From: Bacteroidota bacterium
GTDB taxonomy: Bacteria > Bacteroidota > Bacteroidia > Bacteroidales > Prolixibacteraceae
NCBI GenBank assembly: GCA_024278975.1
Contig: JAJRSD010000040.1
Coordinates: 62,001-126,000 of the forward strand
Reading direction: 5' to 3'
DNA: 64,000 nucleotides
Below the pieces are notes generated by a model that was not told where the DNA came from, ran no database searches, and worked only from the letters and a program-made list of their open reading frames with translations. Below are positions 36,650 through 44,799 of this stretch, piece by piece (the stretch's first letter is position 1; every line of letters begins with the position of its first letter). The position numbers and the translations under genes are program-made.

Positions 36650-37459
36650 ATGACTCTTTTACCAACTCATAATTATTTTGTTTTTAATGGCGAAATAAAA
36701 CCTGTTTCAGAATTTGTTGATGCTGAAAACGATGGTGGAATTTACGAGGTTATTCGTGTAGAAAAAGGTGTTCCCCTGTTTCTACACGACCATTTATTAA
36801 GGTTTTACATATCTGCTAAAATTGCTAAAACACCGGTTGTTTATTCTAAAAACAAAATAGAAAACTCAATAAAATTACTTATTCAAAAAAGTACTGTTAA
36901 CAAAGGTAATTTGCTGATTTCTTATAAATCAAACCTGAAAATATTTTACATTCCTCATAATTATCCAACATTTAAAAATTATTCGGAGGGTGTAAAATGT
37001 GGTATTTTATTTGCTGAGCGCGAAAATCCAAATGCCAAAGTCTTTCAAACTTCGGTACGACAAAAAGCCAATAAATTAATCTTGGAGAATAATTTTTTCG
37101 AAGTGTTTTTAGTCGATAATTCTGGAAAAATAACAGAAGGAAGTCGCAGCAATGTTTTTTTTGTGAAGGAGAACCAAATTGTTACACCACCCGGAACTGG
37201 TGTTTTACTTGGTGTAACCCGACAAAAAATAATCCGACTAACAAAAAAACTGGGAATTGATTTTATTGAAAAACAGGTTCCTTTTGATAAATTACATACT
37301 TTCGACACTCTTTTTATAACAGGTACTTCGCCCAAAATTCTTCCTGTAAAACAAATTGGTAACGTATTATTTAATCCGCAGAATGAAATTCTACAATCTT
37401 TAATTACTAATTACAATTTATTAGTTGATGAATATGTAAAAACCCATTCCCGAAAATAA
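36650..37459 (+). CDS. Class IV PLP-dependent aminotransferase (BCAT/ADC-lyase fold)
   Basis: 269 residues. Fold-type IV motifs are clear: YEVIRVEKGVPLFLHDHLLRF near the start, Lys130 (in NAKVFQTSVRQ) at the spacing expected for the PLP-binding lysine before EVFLVDNSGKITEGSRSNVFFV, and TPPGTGVLLGVTRQKII followed by DTLFITGTSPKILPV. The family holds branched-chain aminotransferase, D-amino acid aminotransferase and aminodeoxychorismate lyase, which cannot be separated safely here. It is monocistronic as far as can be seen; the neighbour downstream is convergent. Confidence 0.85.
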   Translation: MTLLPTHNYFVFNGEIKPVSEFVDAENDGGIYEVIRVEKGVPLFLHDHLLRFYISAKIAKTPVVYSKNKIENSIKLLIQKSTVNKGNLLISYKSNLKIFYIPHNYPTFKNYSEGVKCGILFAERENPNAKVFQTSVRQKANKLILENNFFEVFLVDNSGKITEGSRSNVFFVKENQIVTPPGTGVLLGVTRQKIIRLTKKLGIDFIEKQVPFDKLHTFDTLFITGTSPKILPVKQIGNVLFNPQNEILQSLITNYNLLVDEYVKTHSRK

Positions 37460-37491
37460 ACCTTTTCCAACACCCAGCATCTGACTTTCCG

Positions 37492-38652
37492 CTACAACCT
37501 TGCTCTCAATATTTCGCCAACTTCCTTAAAATCTATATCTGCTTTTTCGCCAAGTTTAGCTCCACGTTTTTCGAAGCGCGCCGTAATTACACCGATGGTC
37601 TCCTCCGGCACACCGTATTCGTGCAGAGTAGTTGGTACTCCCAGCGTTTCGAAAAACTTAACTGTTTTTACGATAGCAGCATCAATTTTATCGTCATCGT
37701 TTCCTTGTGTAATTCCCCAAATCCGTTCGCCAAACTGAAGTAATTTGTCATTTTTATTAGTCCTTTTTATGTGCATCAAACCGGGCAAAATAATTGCCAA
37801 AGTGCGCGCATGGTCTATACCGTGCAGAGCGGTTAACTCGTGTCCGATTTGGTGCGTTGCCCAGTCTTGCGGAACACCCGATCCGATTAAACCATTTAAA
37901 GCCATTGTTGCACTCCACATAAAATTTGCTGCCGGTTCGTAATCATTTCTGTCAGCCAATACTTTGGGGCCCTCTTCTATTAAAGTAGTTAAAATGCTTT
38001 CAGCAAAACGATCTTGAATTGGTGAGTTTACTTCGAAAGTTAAGTACTGCTCAATTACATGAATAAAAGCATCTACAACACCATTTGCAACCTGTTTGTC
38101 GGGCAAAGTAAAAACACACTCCGGGTCGAGAATTGAGAACTGCGGCATTACTTTTGGCGAACTAAATGCAAATTTTTCCAGTGTTTCAAATTTTGTAATT
38201 ACCGAGTTTCCATTCATTTCGGAACCCGTTGCGGGCAATGTTAAAACTGCCCCAATTGCAATTGCATTCTCTATTTCAGCAGTCTCCGGTTTTGATAGAA
38301 TATCCCACGGATCACCATTTTCATACAAAGCAGCTGCAGCAATAAATTTAGTCGCATCTAAAACAGAACCTCCGCCAACCGAGAGCAGAAAATCAATATT
38401 CTCCGCTTTAACTATTTCAGCCGCTTTCATACAAGTTTCGTAATGTGGGTTCACTTCTATTCCGCCAAATTCAATTAAATCTATATTCTTTAATGCGGTT
38501 TTAACTTGCTCATAAACTCCGGTGCGTTTTATACTCCCTCCTCCATAAGTGAGCAAAACTTTAGCATTTTTTGGAACTTCGTTTGCAACTTTCGAGATTG
38601 TGTCTTTCCCGAAAATAATTTTTACCGGATTTTTGTATTCAAAATTGTACAT
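37492..38652 (-). CDS. yqhD: Iron-containing alcohol dehydrogenase, YqhD family
   Basis: 386 residues, the same length as E. coli YqhD and closely similar along it: MYNFEYKNPVKIIFGKDTI, VLLTYGGGSIKRTGVYEQV, LSVGGGSVLDATKFIAAAA, LPATGSEMNGNSVIT, QVANGVVDAFIHVIEQYLT, GSGVPQDWATHQIGHELTALHGIDHA. GGGS motifs bind NADP(H); the Asp/His residues of VVDAFIH, GHE and HGIDHA are the metal ligands. It reduces aldehydes such as those from lipid peroxidation, using NADPH. Divergent from the next gene. Confidence 0.92.
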   Translation of the reverse strand: MYNFEYKNPVKIIFGKDTISKVANEVPKNAKVLLTYGGGSIKRTGVYEQVKTALKNIDLIEFGGIEVNPHYETCMKAAEIVKAENIDFLLSVGGGSVLDATKFIAAAALYENGDPWDILSKPETAEIENAIAIGAVLTLPATGSEMNGNSVITKFETLEKFAFSSPKVMPQFSILDPECVFTLPDKQVANGVVDAFIHVIEQYLTFEVNSPIQDRFAESILTTLIEEGPKVLADRNDYEPAANFMWSATMALNGLIGSGVPQDWATHQIGHELTALHGIDHARTLAIILPGLMHIKRTNKNDKLLQFGERIWGITQGNDDDKIDAAIVKTVKFFETLGVPTTLHEYGVPEETIGVITARFEKRGAKLGEKADIDFKEVGEILRARL

Positions 38653-38698
38653 GTCGTTTTATTAAAATTTATATTTGCGATGTCAAAATTATTTTAAA

Positions 38699-39283
38699 AT
38701 GGCTAAAAAATCAATAATAAAAACAAATAAGTCTCATTTTCGTTCATCTATTCCGCAATATAGCGATGAAGAAATTATATCTATTCTAAAAAAGAGGAAA
38801 CAATACCAACCAGAAGCGTCAGAACTGGCAATTAAGGAAGCAATAAAAAGAGGATTAATTAATTCTGAACAAGACCTTTTTTCTGAGAAGTTTAATGATA
38901 AACCGTTAAAATCAGGTCTGTTTCCAGTTGTCAGCGATGATAAAAACAGAGATAAAATAAGAAAAAGCATATCACGGATTTTACTAATTATAGGTGCTGT
39001 TCCGGTAGTTTGGGGAGTTCTTGAAATTAGTAAAAGTGGTTTAGCAGAAAGTGTTTTACTTATTTTGTTGGGGGCTATCTGGATTTATGCTTCGGCGCAA
39101 TTAATGCGGGCTATGCAAACAAAAATGGTGAATTTGCTTTTTGTAATGTTATTTGCATCGGCGGCGTACATTGTAAAAATAATGTTAGAAATGAGAGGAC
39201 TTGTGGTTATGGATTTTCTAATTCCCTCGGTTATTTTTTCGTTTATAACTTATGGTTTACTTTTTATTAACCGGTTAAAATAG
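38699..39283 (+). CDS. Small integral membrane protein of unknown function
   Basis: The ATG at 38699 (MAKKSIIKTNK) is preferred over an upstream in-frame TTG. 194 residues: an N-terminal motif YSDEEIISILKKRKQYQPEASELAIKEAIKRG, common in uncharacterised Bacteroidota membrane proteins, then four membrane segments from about residue 85 (SRILLIIGAVPVVWGVLEI, SVLLILLGAIWIYASAQLM, LLFVMLFASAAYIVKIM, FLIPSVIFSFITYGLLFI). No function can be assigned. Confidence 0.7.
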   Translation: MAKKSIIKTNKSHFRSSIPQYSDEEIISILKKRKQYQPEASELAIKEAIKRGLINSEQDLFSEKFNDKPLKSGLFPVVSDDKNRDKIRKSISRILLIIGAVPVVWGVLEISKSGLAESVLLILLGAIWIYASAQLMRAMQTKMVNLLFVMLFASAAYIVKIMLEMRGLVVMDFLIPSVIFSFITYGLLFINRLK

Positions 39284-39365
39284 TCGAAACCAAAAAATTC
39301 CCTCCGTTTATCTGTTGATTGCATCCACTTATCGAATAATAACAAAATTTCGTATTTATTCGTAT

Positions 39366-39373
39366 TACATTTG
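39366..39373 (+). promoter_or_regulatory. -7 promoter element for the DUF2807 gene
   Basis: TACATTTG matches TAnnTTTG exactly, 20 bp before the ATG at 39394. No convincing -33 box. Confidence 0.4.
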
Positions 39374-39393
39374 AGTTCATTAAAATAACAACT

Positions 39394-40092
39394 ATGAAAC
39401 TTATACTTATTTTCGCCTTCTTTTCAATATCTGTTACTTCGGTTAATGCAAATATTCCACACGACGAAGACTGGGAATCGAGAACCTACGAAATGGGCGA
39501 ATTCACTGAAATATATTTAGAGGGTGGTTACAAGGTATTTTTAGCTCAGGGCGATGAAAACAAGGTAATTGTAAAAGCATCGGACGATGATGTTTTCGAT
39601 TATTTAAAAATTAAAAATATTGACAATAAGTTGCGTGTAAAACTTGACGAAGACTGTTTTAATTACGATCGTATTATTTTGTACATAACATTCAAAAAAC
39701 TGGAAAGTGTAAAAATTGAAGGCGGTGCTAAACTAAAAACAAAAGGCTATCTGAATTTAAACAATTTTGAAATGTATGTTGCAGGCGGCGCAAAAGTAGA
39801 GCTCGATATGAAAGCTGATAATGTTCGGATAGTTGGAGAAGGCGGCATGTTGTTTGAGTTGGATGGAGTCGCAAAATCTCTGGATGTAAAAATTACTGGT
39901 GCAGGAAATGTTGATGCTGATGAATTAAAGGCAAAAGATGTTACAATTAAAATTGAAGGTGTTGGCACAGCAAGTGTTTATGCAACCGAAACTCTGAATG
40001 CAAAAATAGAAGGTGTTGGTACTATTAAATATCGTGGAAACCCTAAAGTTACAAAATATATTGACGGACTTGGTTCGGTAAAAAGAGACTAA
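39394..40092 (+). CDS. Secreted DUF2807 (GIN domain) protein
   Basis: 232 residues with a signal peptide (MKLILIFAFFSISVTSVNA). The mature protein has the repeating Gly/Val beta-coil pattern of the putative auto-transporter adhesin head-like domain (FTEIYLEGGYKVFLAQGDENKVIVKAS, VKIEGGAKLKTKG, VKITGAGNVDADELKAKDVTIKIEGVGTASVYA, NAKIEGVGTIKYRGNPKV), expected to fold as a beta-helix in the periplasm. Family members are common and abundant in Bacteroidota; their function is unknown. Confidence 0.9.
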   Translation: MKLILIFAFFSISVTSVNANIPHDEDWESRTYEMGEFTEIYLEGGYKVFLAQGDENKVIVKASDDDVFDYLKIKNIDNKLRVKLDEDCFNYDRIILYITFKKLESVKIEGGAKLKTKGYLNLNNFEMYVAGGAKVELDMKADNVRIVGEGGMLFELDGVAKSLDVKITGAGNVDADELKAKDVTIKIEGVGTASVYATETLNAKIEGVGTIKYRGNPKVTKYIDGLGSVKRD

Positions 40093-40570
40093 TTTTTAAC
40101 AATATGATTTCAGTAGAATATACTATTTACAAAATCATAGACGCCCCAAAAATAAAGATTTCTAAAAAGTATTCTTCCTCGTAAACCACCTCGACGACCC
40201 GTTTATAAATGGAAACAGTTTAAAGTATGGAGATAGGTTGCTGCAAGCTTCAAAAACTCATATAGGACAGTTCTTTCGATTGCAGAATAAACTCCCGATA
40301 ACTATATTTTTCACCTCTGGTTTAAAATCGAAAGTTTATATATCGACAAAAACGATCCTGTTTCCAGAGCCACAATTTATGCTCACAAATACGATTACAG
40401 GAGAGTTGTATGCAAGGCTAAAAAGACAGCAGTACATTGATAGATTGATTTGAAAATTTAAATAAAAAGCGGATAAGAAAAAGAGCATTGATTGAAACTT
40501 ACTGCAAGAAAAAATTAGTTTTTGCCGACCCGCTTTTGCCCTTCGGGACAATGAGAAAAGCCCACACTCA

Positions 40571-40611
40571 AACAACACATGCCGAAGAAAAATCGGCAAG
40601 AGTTGTTTTTT
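40571..40611. terminator. Composite hairpin with T tract
   Basis: AACAAC ... GCCGA, loop, TCGGC ... GTTGTT pairs in two steps and is followed by TTTTTT (ending 40611). It could end a short transcript or act as an attenuator before hsdM. The remaining gap from 40093 holds no supported gene; a 71-codon frame at 40238-40453 has no family features or signal. Confidence 0.45.
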
Positions 40612-40620
40612 AGCTTATGC

Positions 40621-40653
40621 TTGATGCTATTGCGAAGGTTTGTAGTATTTTTG
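40621..40653 (+). promoter_or_regulatory. Probable promoter of the type I RM operon
   Basis: TATTTTTG at 40646-40653 fits TAnnTTTG, with TTG at 40621-40623 near -33. The hsdM ATG is 38 bp downstream. Confidence 0.45.
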
Positions 40654-40691
40654 AGTTTTGATTATTATAAATAACAGGTGATAGAAAATAT

Positions 40692-42374
40692 ATGATAAAT
40701 AAAGAACGGTTAGAGAATCTAACACAAGAAGTTTGGAAAGGTGCAATTAAATTAAGAGGTAAATTTAAAGCGAAAGATTATCCCTCGGTAATTTTACCTA
40801 TGATTATGATTCGTAGAATCGAATCTGTTTTAGAGGTTAAACGCGAGCAGTTCAAAACCGCAATACTAACTAAAACACCTGAGATAGATAACGAAACACT
40901 ACAAAAAAGAATTAAAATACAAGAACAGAACGAACCATTCTATAATAAATCTAACTGGACATTAAAAGGAATAATTGCAGAAAGTGCTTCGCAAGTTGAA
41001 GCTAATTTCAGAGATTATATAAACAGTTACAGCTCAAATATTGATGACATAATTGACAAATTCGATTATCGTAATTGGGTTACGCAAATGGTGAAAGCAA
41101 AACGTTTGTCGAGTATAATTCAATTGGTTGCTGAGGAAGATTTTAGTCCTGAGCGATTATCAAATATTGAAATGGGTTATGTTTATGAAAACCTTTTACA
41201 GCTATTTTCACAAGACGATGCAAAAGATACAGGCGAGCATTTTACGCCTCGCGAAATAATCCGTATTATGGTTGACCTTATGGAAATTGACTTTGACCCC
41301 GAAAAGGCAAAAAAAGCAATATCTATTTACGACCCTGCTTGTGGAACCGGTGGAATGCTTTCTATTACTAAAGAACACATTATTGATAAAGCAAATACTG
41401 ATAAAGGGTTACAAAATGCAGAAGACCTTGTTTTGTTAAACGGACAAGAACTGCTGCCTCAGAATTATGCTCTTTGTAAAGCCGATATGATTTTAAAAGG
41501 CGAAGCTCATATAAATATTACGCATGGAAACTCATTGATTCCGGATATTGAAAGTGTTGAAGATGATGGAGACCAGCATGCAGGGGAATATTTTGATTAT
41601 ATTATTTCTAATCCACCATTTGGAGTTGATTGGAGTGAATACAAAAAAGATGTTGAACGATTAAAAACATCTCGCTTTGCATGGGGAATGTCGCCAAGTA
41701 ACGATGGTGCATTACTCTTTTTGCTTACTATGATTGAAAAGATGAAAGCAAAAGAAAAAGGGGGTGCTAAAATTGCTATTTTGTTTAATGGTTCTCCTTT
41801 AAGCAACGGCGATGCTACACAAGGAGAAAGTGAAATTCGCAGGAATATTTTACAAAACGATTTGCTCGACACTATTGTAATGCTGCCCGACCAAATGTTT
41901 TACAATACTGGAATCTACACATACATTTGGTTGCTAAATAACAATAAGCCGGCAAGTAAAAAAGACGAAGTAATAATAATTAATGCCCGTGATAAGTTCG
42001 AAAAAGAACCAAAATCGTTTGGAAATAAACGAAACAGAATAACCGATACGCACCGCAATTGGATTCACAAGCAGTTTATAAATCGGAAAGAAACCGAGCA
42101 AACTAAATTATTTCATACCACCGATTTTGCTTTTCATAAAGTGGAAGTTGTGTTTTGGCAAGAAGATGAAAACGGCAAACAAATGTGGATTACAGAGCCC
42201 TTTAGTGTACAGCTTAATAATGGGAATGCAAAAAAGAAATTTGATTTGTATGGCAACATGACATTTTATATAAGGATTGAGGCGACTAAGCCTGTCGAAG
42301 TCGAAATTCCTTACGATGGTTCAAAAGCCTTTGAAACTTTAGTAGCTGAAAAACTAAAAGCCGAAGTAACATAA
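40692..42374 (+). CDS. hsdM: Type I restriction-modification methyltransferase subunit HsdM, C-terminally truncated
   Basis: 560 residues before a TAA at 42372-42374. The N-terminal helical domain (LENLTQEVWKGAIKLRGKF, PMIMIRRIESVL) is followed by the SAM-dependent N6-adenine methyltransferase core: FTPREIIRIMVDLM, motif I YDPACGTGGML (residues 213-223) and motif IV NPPFG (309-313). All catalytic motifs are present, but the frame continues open after the TAA for another 111 codons that finish in a start-stop overlap with hsdS, so the original protein was 672 residues. Whether the truncated form still assembles with HsdS is unknown. It begins the RM operon. Confidence 0.9.
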   Translation: MINKERLENLTQEVWKGAIKLRGKFKAKDYPSVILPMIMIRRIESVLEVKREQFKTAILTKTPEIDNETLQKRIKIQEQNEPFYNKSNWTLKGIIAESASQVEANFRDYINSYSSNIDDIIDKFDYRNWVTQMVKAKRLSSIIQLVAEEDFSPERLSNIEMGYVYENLLQLFSQDDAKDTGEHFTPREIIRIMVDLMEIDFDPEKAKKAISIYDPACGTGGMLSITKEHIIDKANTDKGLQNAEDLVLLNGQELLPQNYALCKADMILKGEAHINITHGNSLIPDIESVEDDGDQHAGEYFDYIISNPPFGVDWSEYKKDVERLKTSRFAWGMSPSNDGALLFLLTMIEKMKAKEKGGAKIAILFNGSPLSNGDATQGESEIRRNILQNDLLDTIVMLPDQMFYNTGIYTYIWLLNNNKPASKKDEVIIINARDKFEKEPKSFGNKRNRITDTHRNWIHKQFINRKETEQTKLFHTTDFAFHKVEVVFWQEDENGKQMWITEPFSVQLNNGNAKKKFDLYGNMTFYIRIEATKPVEVEIPYDGSKAFETLVAEKLKAEVT

Positions 42375-42710
42375 CTGAAAAACAAAACCATTAACGAAAT
42401 TAAAAAATGGTTTAAAGAACAGGATAAAACAGCCGAATTTAACCACCGCCACTATATTGTAGATAATGAATATATTCCTTTCAACAGAACACAAAAAGAC
42501 AAAAAGAAGTATATAAACACCTTTCTATCCAAAGAGATTGATTACGAAATTATACATTGGAAAGAGTACGACCAATTGGGCTACGAAATACTACCAAATA
42601 AGTATTTCTACAAATACCAGGAACCAACACCAAGCGATGAGCTGATTAAAGAATTTTGGCAATTAGAAAGTGATGCCGGAAAATTGTTGAATGAAATCAA
42701 ATCATTGTAA
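42375..42710 (+). pseudogene. Detached C-terminal segment of hsdM
   Basis: 111 codons in the same frame as hsdM, directly after its TAA, with no in-frame ATG. The sequence (TINEIKKWFKEQDKTAEFNH, GYEILPNKYFYKYQEPTPS, ELIKEFWQLESDAGKLL) looks like the conserved C-terminal region of HsdM proteins of this type. Its TAA at 42708-42710 overlaps the hsdS ATG (TAATG), a coupling that makes sense only if translation normally ran through to this point. Confidence 0.8.
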
Positions 42711-44050
42711 TGAGAGAAGACCTTCAGCAAATTGGGAAAGAATGGTTGAAAAGCATACCATCAAATTGGGAAATTGACAGACTTAAAGATGTTTGTGAAA
42801 AAGTTGTAGGTGGTGGCACTCCAAAAAGTAGTATCAGTGAATATTGGGATGGGGGTGATATTACTTGGATATCACCTACTGATTTTAGTGCACAAAATGG
42901 TAATAAGTTCATTACAAATTCTGCCAAGAAAATTACAGAATTAGGAATGCAAAAATCATCAGCAACATTGATTCCTAAGGGCACTGTAGTTATGTCAAGT
43001 AGAGCTTCAATTGGTGAACCCAAGATTGCAGGATGTGATATTACTACGAATCAAGGCTTTGTTTCATATGTGCCAAGCTTTAAAATTGATAGTAATTTTC
43101 TTTTTTATTTAATTGAAGGTCAATTGGGTGAATATTTCGCAAAAATTGCCTCAGGTACAACTTTTATGGAAATTACAAGAAGGCAAGCGAAACATGAACA
43201 TATTCCTCTCCCCCCACTACCCGAGCAAAAAGCTATAGCCAATTACTTAGACAAAGCTTGTGAACGTATCGATAAAATTATTGAAATTAAACAGAAACAG
43301 TTGGAGAAAATTGAGGGGTATTATAAATCAACAGTTTTTGAAAAGCTCACAAAAGGTATTGAAAAAAATACAGACTTTAAAGCCAGTAAAATTCCATATA
43401 TAGGGAATGTTCCAAAAACTTGGAGAATTGTTAGAGTTAAACATGTATCTTCTAAGGTAAATAGTGGTGTAACGCCCAAAGGAGGTTCAACGTCTTATGT
43501 TGATGATGGAATTCCATTAATAAGAAGTCAAAATGTAAAATTTGAAGAACTTGACTTGACTGATGTGGTTTTTATAAAACAAGATATTCATTCAGGTATG
43601 AATAATTCTCAGGTCAAAAGAGGAGATGTCTTACTTAATATTACAGGAGCATCTATTGGGCGGTGTTTCTATTTTGATAGTAATAAAGAAGCTAATGTTA
43701 ATCAGCACGTTTGTATAATAAGACCTTTCCAACTTATTATCACAAAATTCTTATTTTATCTATTGAAAAGTGAGATTGGTCAGGCTCAGATATTCTCAGG
43801 TTTTAAAGGTAGTGGTAGAGAAGGGTTGAGTTTTGAGGCAATTAAAAATTTCAAGATACCTCTTCCTAAAAAAAGAGAGCAAGAAGAAATTTCTACTCGT
43901 TTAGAGATTATTTCTAAAAACATAAATAATCTTAAACAAAACATTACCACCCAAATCACAACCCTTAAATCCTACCGCAAAAGCTTAATTCACGAATGTG
44001 TAACAGGTAAAAAGCAGGTTTGGGCGGGAGCAATAGAAAACGTAAATTAG
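42710..44050 (+). CDS. hsdS: Type I restriction-modification specificity subunit HsdS
   Basis: 446 residues with two target-recognition domains. TRD1 is about 15-180 (WEIDRLKDVCEKVVGGGTPK, WISPTDFS, VVMSSRASIGEPKI) and ends in the conserved PLPPLPEQKAIANYLD; a helical spacer follows (KIIEIKQKQLEKIEGYY). TRD2 is about 230-400 (WRIVRVKHVSSKVNSGVTPKGG, GDVLLNITGASIGRC) and ends in KIPLPKKREQEEISTRLE with a second helix (LKSYRKSLIHECVTGK). It determines the bipartite DNA sequence recognised; that site cannot be predicted here. It is coupled to the hsdM frame by a TAATG overlap. Confidence 0.95.
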   Translation: MREDLQQIGKEWLKSIPSNWEIDRLKDVCEKVVGGGTPKSSISEYWDGGDITWISPTDFSAQNGNKFITNSAKKITELGMQKSSATLIPKGTVVMSSRASIGEPKIAGCDITTNQGFVSYVPSFKIDSNFLFYLIEGQLGEYFAKIASGTTFMEITRRQAKHEHIPLPPLPEQKAIANYLDKACERIDKIIEIKQKQLEKIEGYYKSTVFEKLTKGIEKNTDFKASKIPYIGNVPKTWRIVRVKHVSSKVNSGVTPKGGSTSYVDDGIPLIRSQNVKFEELDLTDVVFIKQDIHSGMNNSQVKRGDVLLNITGASIGRCFYFDSNKEANVNQHVCIIRPFQLIITKFLFYLLKSEIGQAQIFSGFKGSGREGLSFEAIKNFKIPLPKKREQEEISTRLEIISKNINNLKQNITTQITTLKSYRKSLIHECVTGKKQVWAGAIENVN

Positions 44051-44061
44051 CAATATGGAAG
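44037..44061. repeat. 25-bp direct repeat, left copy, flanking the REP transposase element
   Basis: The 25 bp starting AAAACGTAAATTAGCA and ending TATGGAAG recur at 44775-44799 with one mismatch (A to G at position 17). This copy includes the end of hsdS; the right copy includes the start codon of the next gene. It looks like a duplication of the original hsdS/next-gene junction around the inserted element. Confidence 0.8.
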
Positions 44062-44077
44062 TATTAATAATACCAAC

Positions 44078-44722
44078 GCCACAAAGTGGCAACTTATTTC
44101 AGCCCAATGGCAACGCCTTGGGTAAATAAAAAACATCAACAACAACGCCCTGAAAGGGCAAATTAAAAATAAACAACATGTCTCAATCATTATCAAAAAT
44201 ATTTGTCCATATCATTTTTCATATAAAGGGCAATAGTTGTACAATCCGCAAACAGGAAAATAAAGAATTGTATGCATATATGGGGGCAATCATAAAAGAT
44301 AACGAATCAATACCAATATTAATAAATGGAGTAGAAGACCACATACATATTTTGTGTGTGATGTCTAAAAATATTGCACTTGCAAAATTGGTTGAAGAAA
44401 TTAAACGACACAGTAGTCGCTGGATAAAAACAAAAAACAATTATTATTCAAATTTTGCATGGCAGGGAGGTTATGGTGGATTTTCAGTTAGTCCGTCTTT
44501 ACACGATAAAACCAAAAAATATATTAAAAATCAGGAAGAACATCATAAGAAAATTACATTTAAAGAAGAATATTTATTATTTCTAAAGGAGTATGGCATA
44601 GACTATAATGAACAATATTTATGGACAGATTAATTAATTTGCCCTTTCAGGGCGATTAAATGGTTTGTGATATTTATCCCGAGGCGTTGCCATCGGGCTG
44701 AATTAAACTGGACTTTCAGTCC
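44078..44722 (+). mobile_element. REP-associated tyrosine transposase element with mirrored hairpins
   Basis: Three hairpins lie on each side of the transposase gene in mirrored order. Left: GCCACAAAGTGGC (44078-44090), CCCAATGGCAACGCCTTGGG (44103-44122), GCCCTGAAAGGGC (44147-44159). Right: GCCCTTTCAGGGC (44641-44653), CCCGAGGCGTTGCCATCGGG (44678-44697), GGACTTTCAGTCC (44710-44722). The innermost pair is a perfect 20-bp inverted repeat (44147-44166 and 44634-44653), and the middle pair is nearly identical over 30 bp in inverted orientation. This is the arrangement expected for a RAYT with its cognate REP sequences. It is inserted inside the RM operon. Confidence 0.85.
44178..44633 (+). CDS. 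REP-associated tyrosine transposase (Y1, IS200/IS605-like)
   Basis: 151 residues, the usual size of single-domain Y1 transposases. It has the HUH metal-binding motif in GVEDHIHIL (His55, His57), the catalytic Tyr115 in KYIKNQEEHHKK, and the family segments FHIKGNSCTIRK and FAWQGGYGGFSVS. It would nick and join single-stranded DNA at the flanking hairpins. All catalytic residues look intact, so the element may still be mobile or act on REP copies elsewhere. Confidence 0.92.
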   Translation: MSQSLSKIFVHIIFHIKGNSCTIRKQENKELYAYMGAIIKDNESIPILINGVEDHIHILCVMSKNIALAKLVEEIKRHSSRWIKTKNNYYSNFAWQGGYGGFSVSPSLHDKTKKYIKNQEEHHKKITFKEEYLLFLKEYGIDYNEQYLWTD

Positions 44723-44774
44723 ATATATGGTAAATTGCTCAAGAATTACAAATAGGTTTGAGACGGAAAAATTA

Positions 44775-44799
44775 AAAACGTAAATTAGCAGTATGGAAG
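44775..44799. repeat. 25-bp direct repeat, right copy
   Basis: Matches 44037-44061 at 24 of 25 positions and contains the ATG (44793) of the following gene. Without the insertion, the hsdS stop would lie 4 bp from this ATG, which is a typical operon junction. Confidence 0.8.

Noticed and set aside
40238-40453. 71-codon frame in the gap before hsdM
   Set aside because: No ribosome binding site, domain or signal peptide, and the composition looks like noncoding AT-rich DNA.
22574-42710. Possible stop-codon reassignment
   Set aside because: TAA and TAG also close many normal frames here at expected positions and next to proper operon junctions, so a global recoding does not fit; point lesions or sequence errors are simpler.
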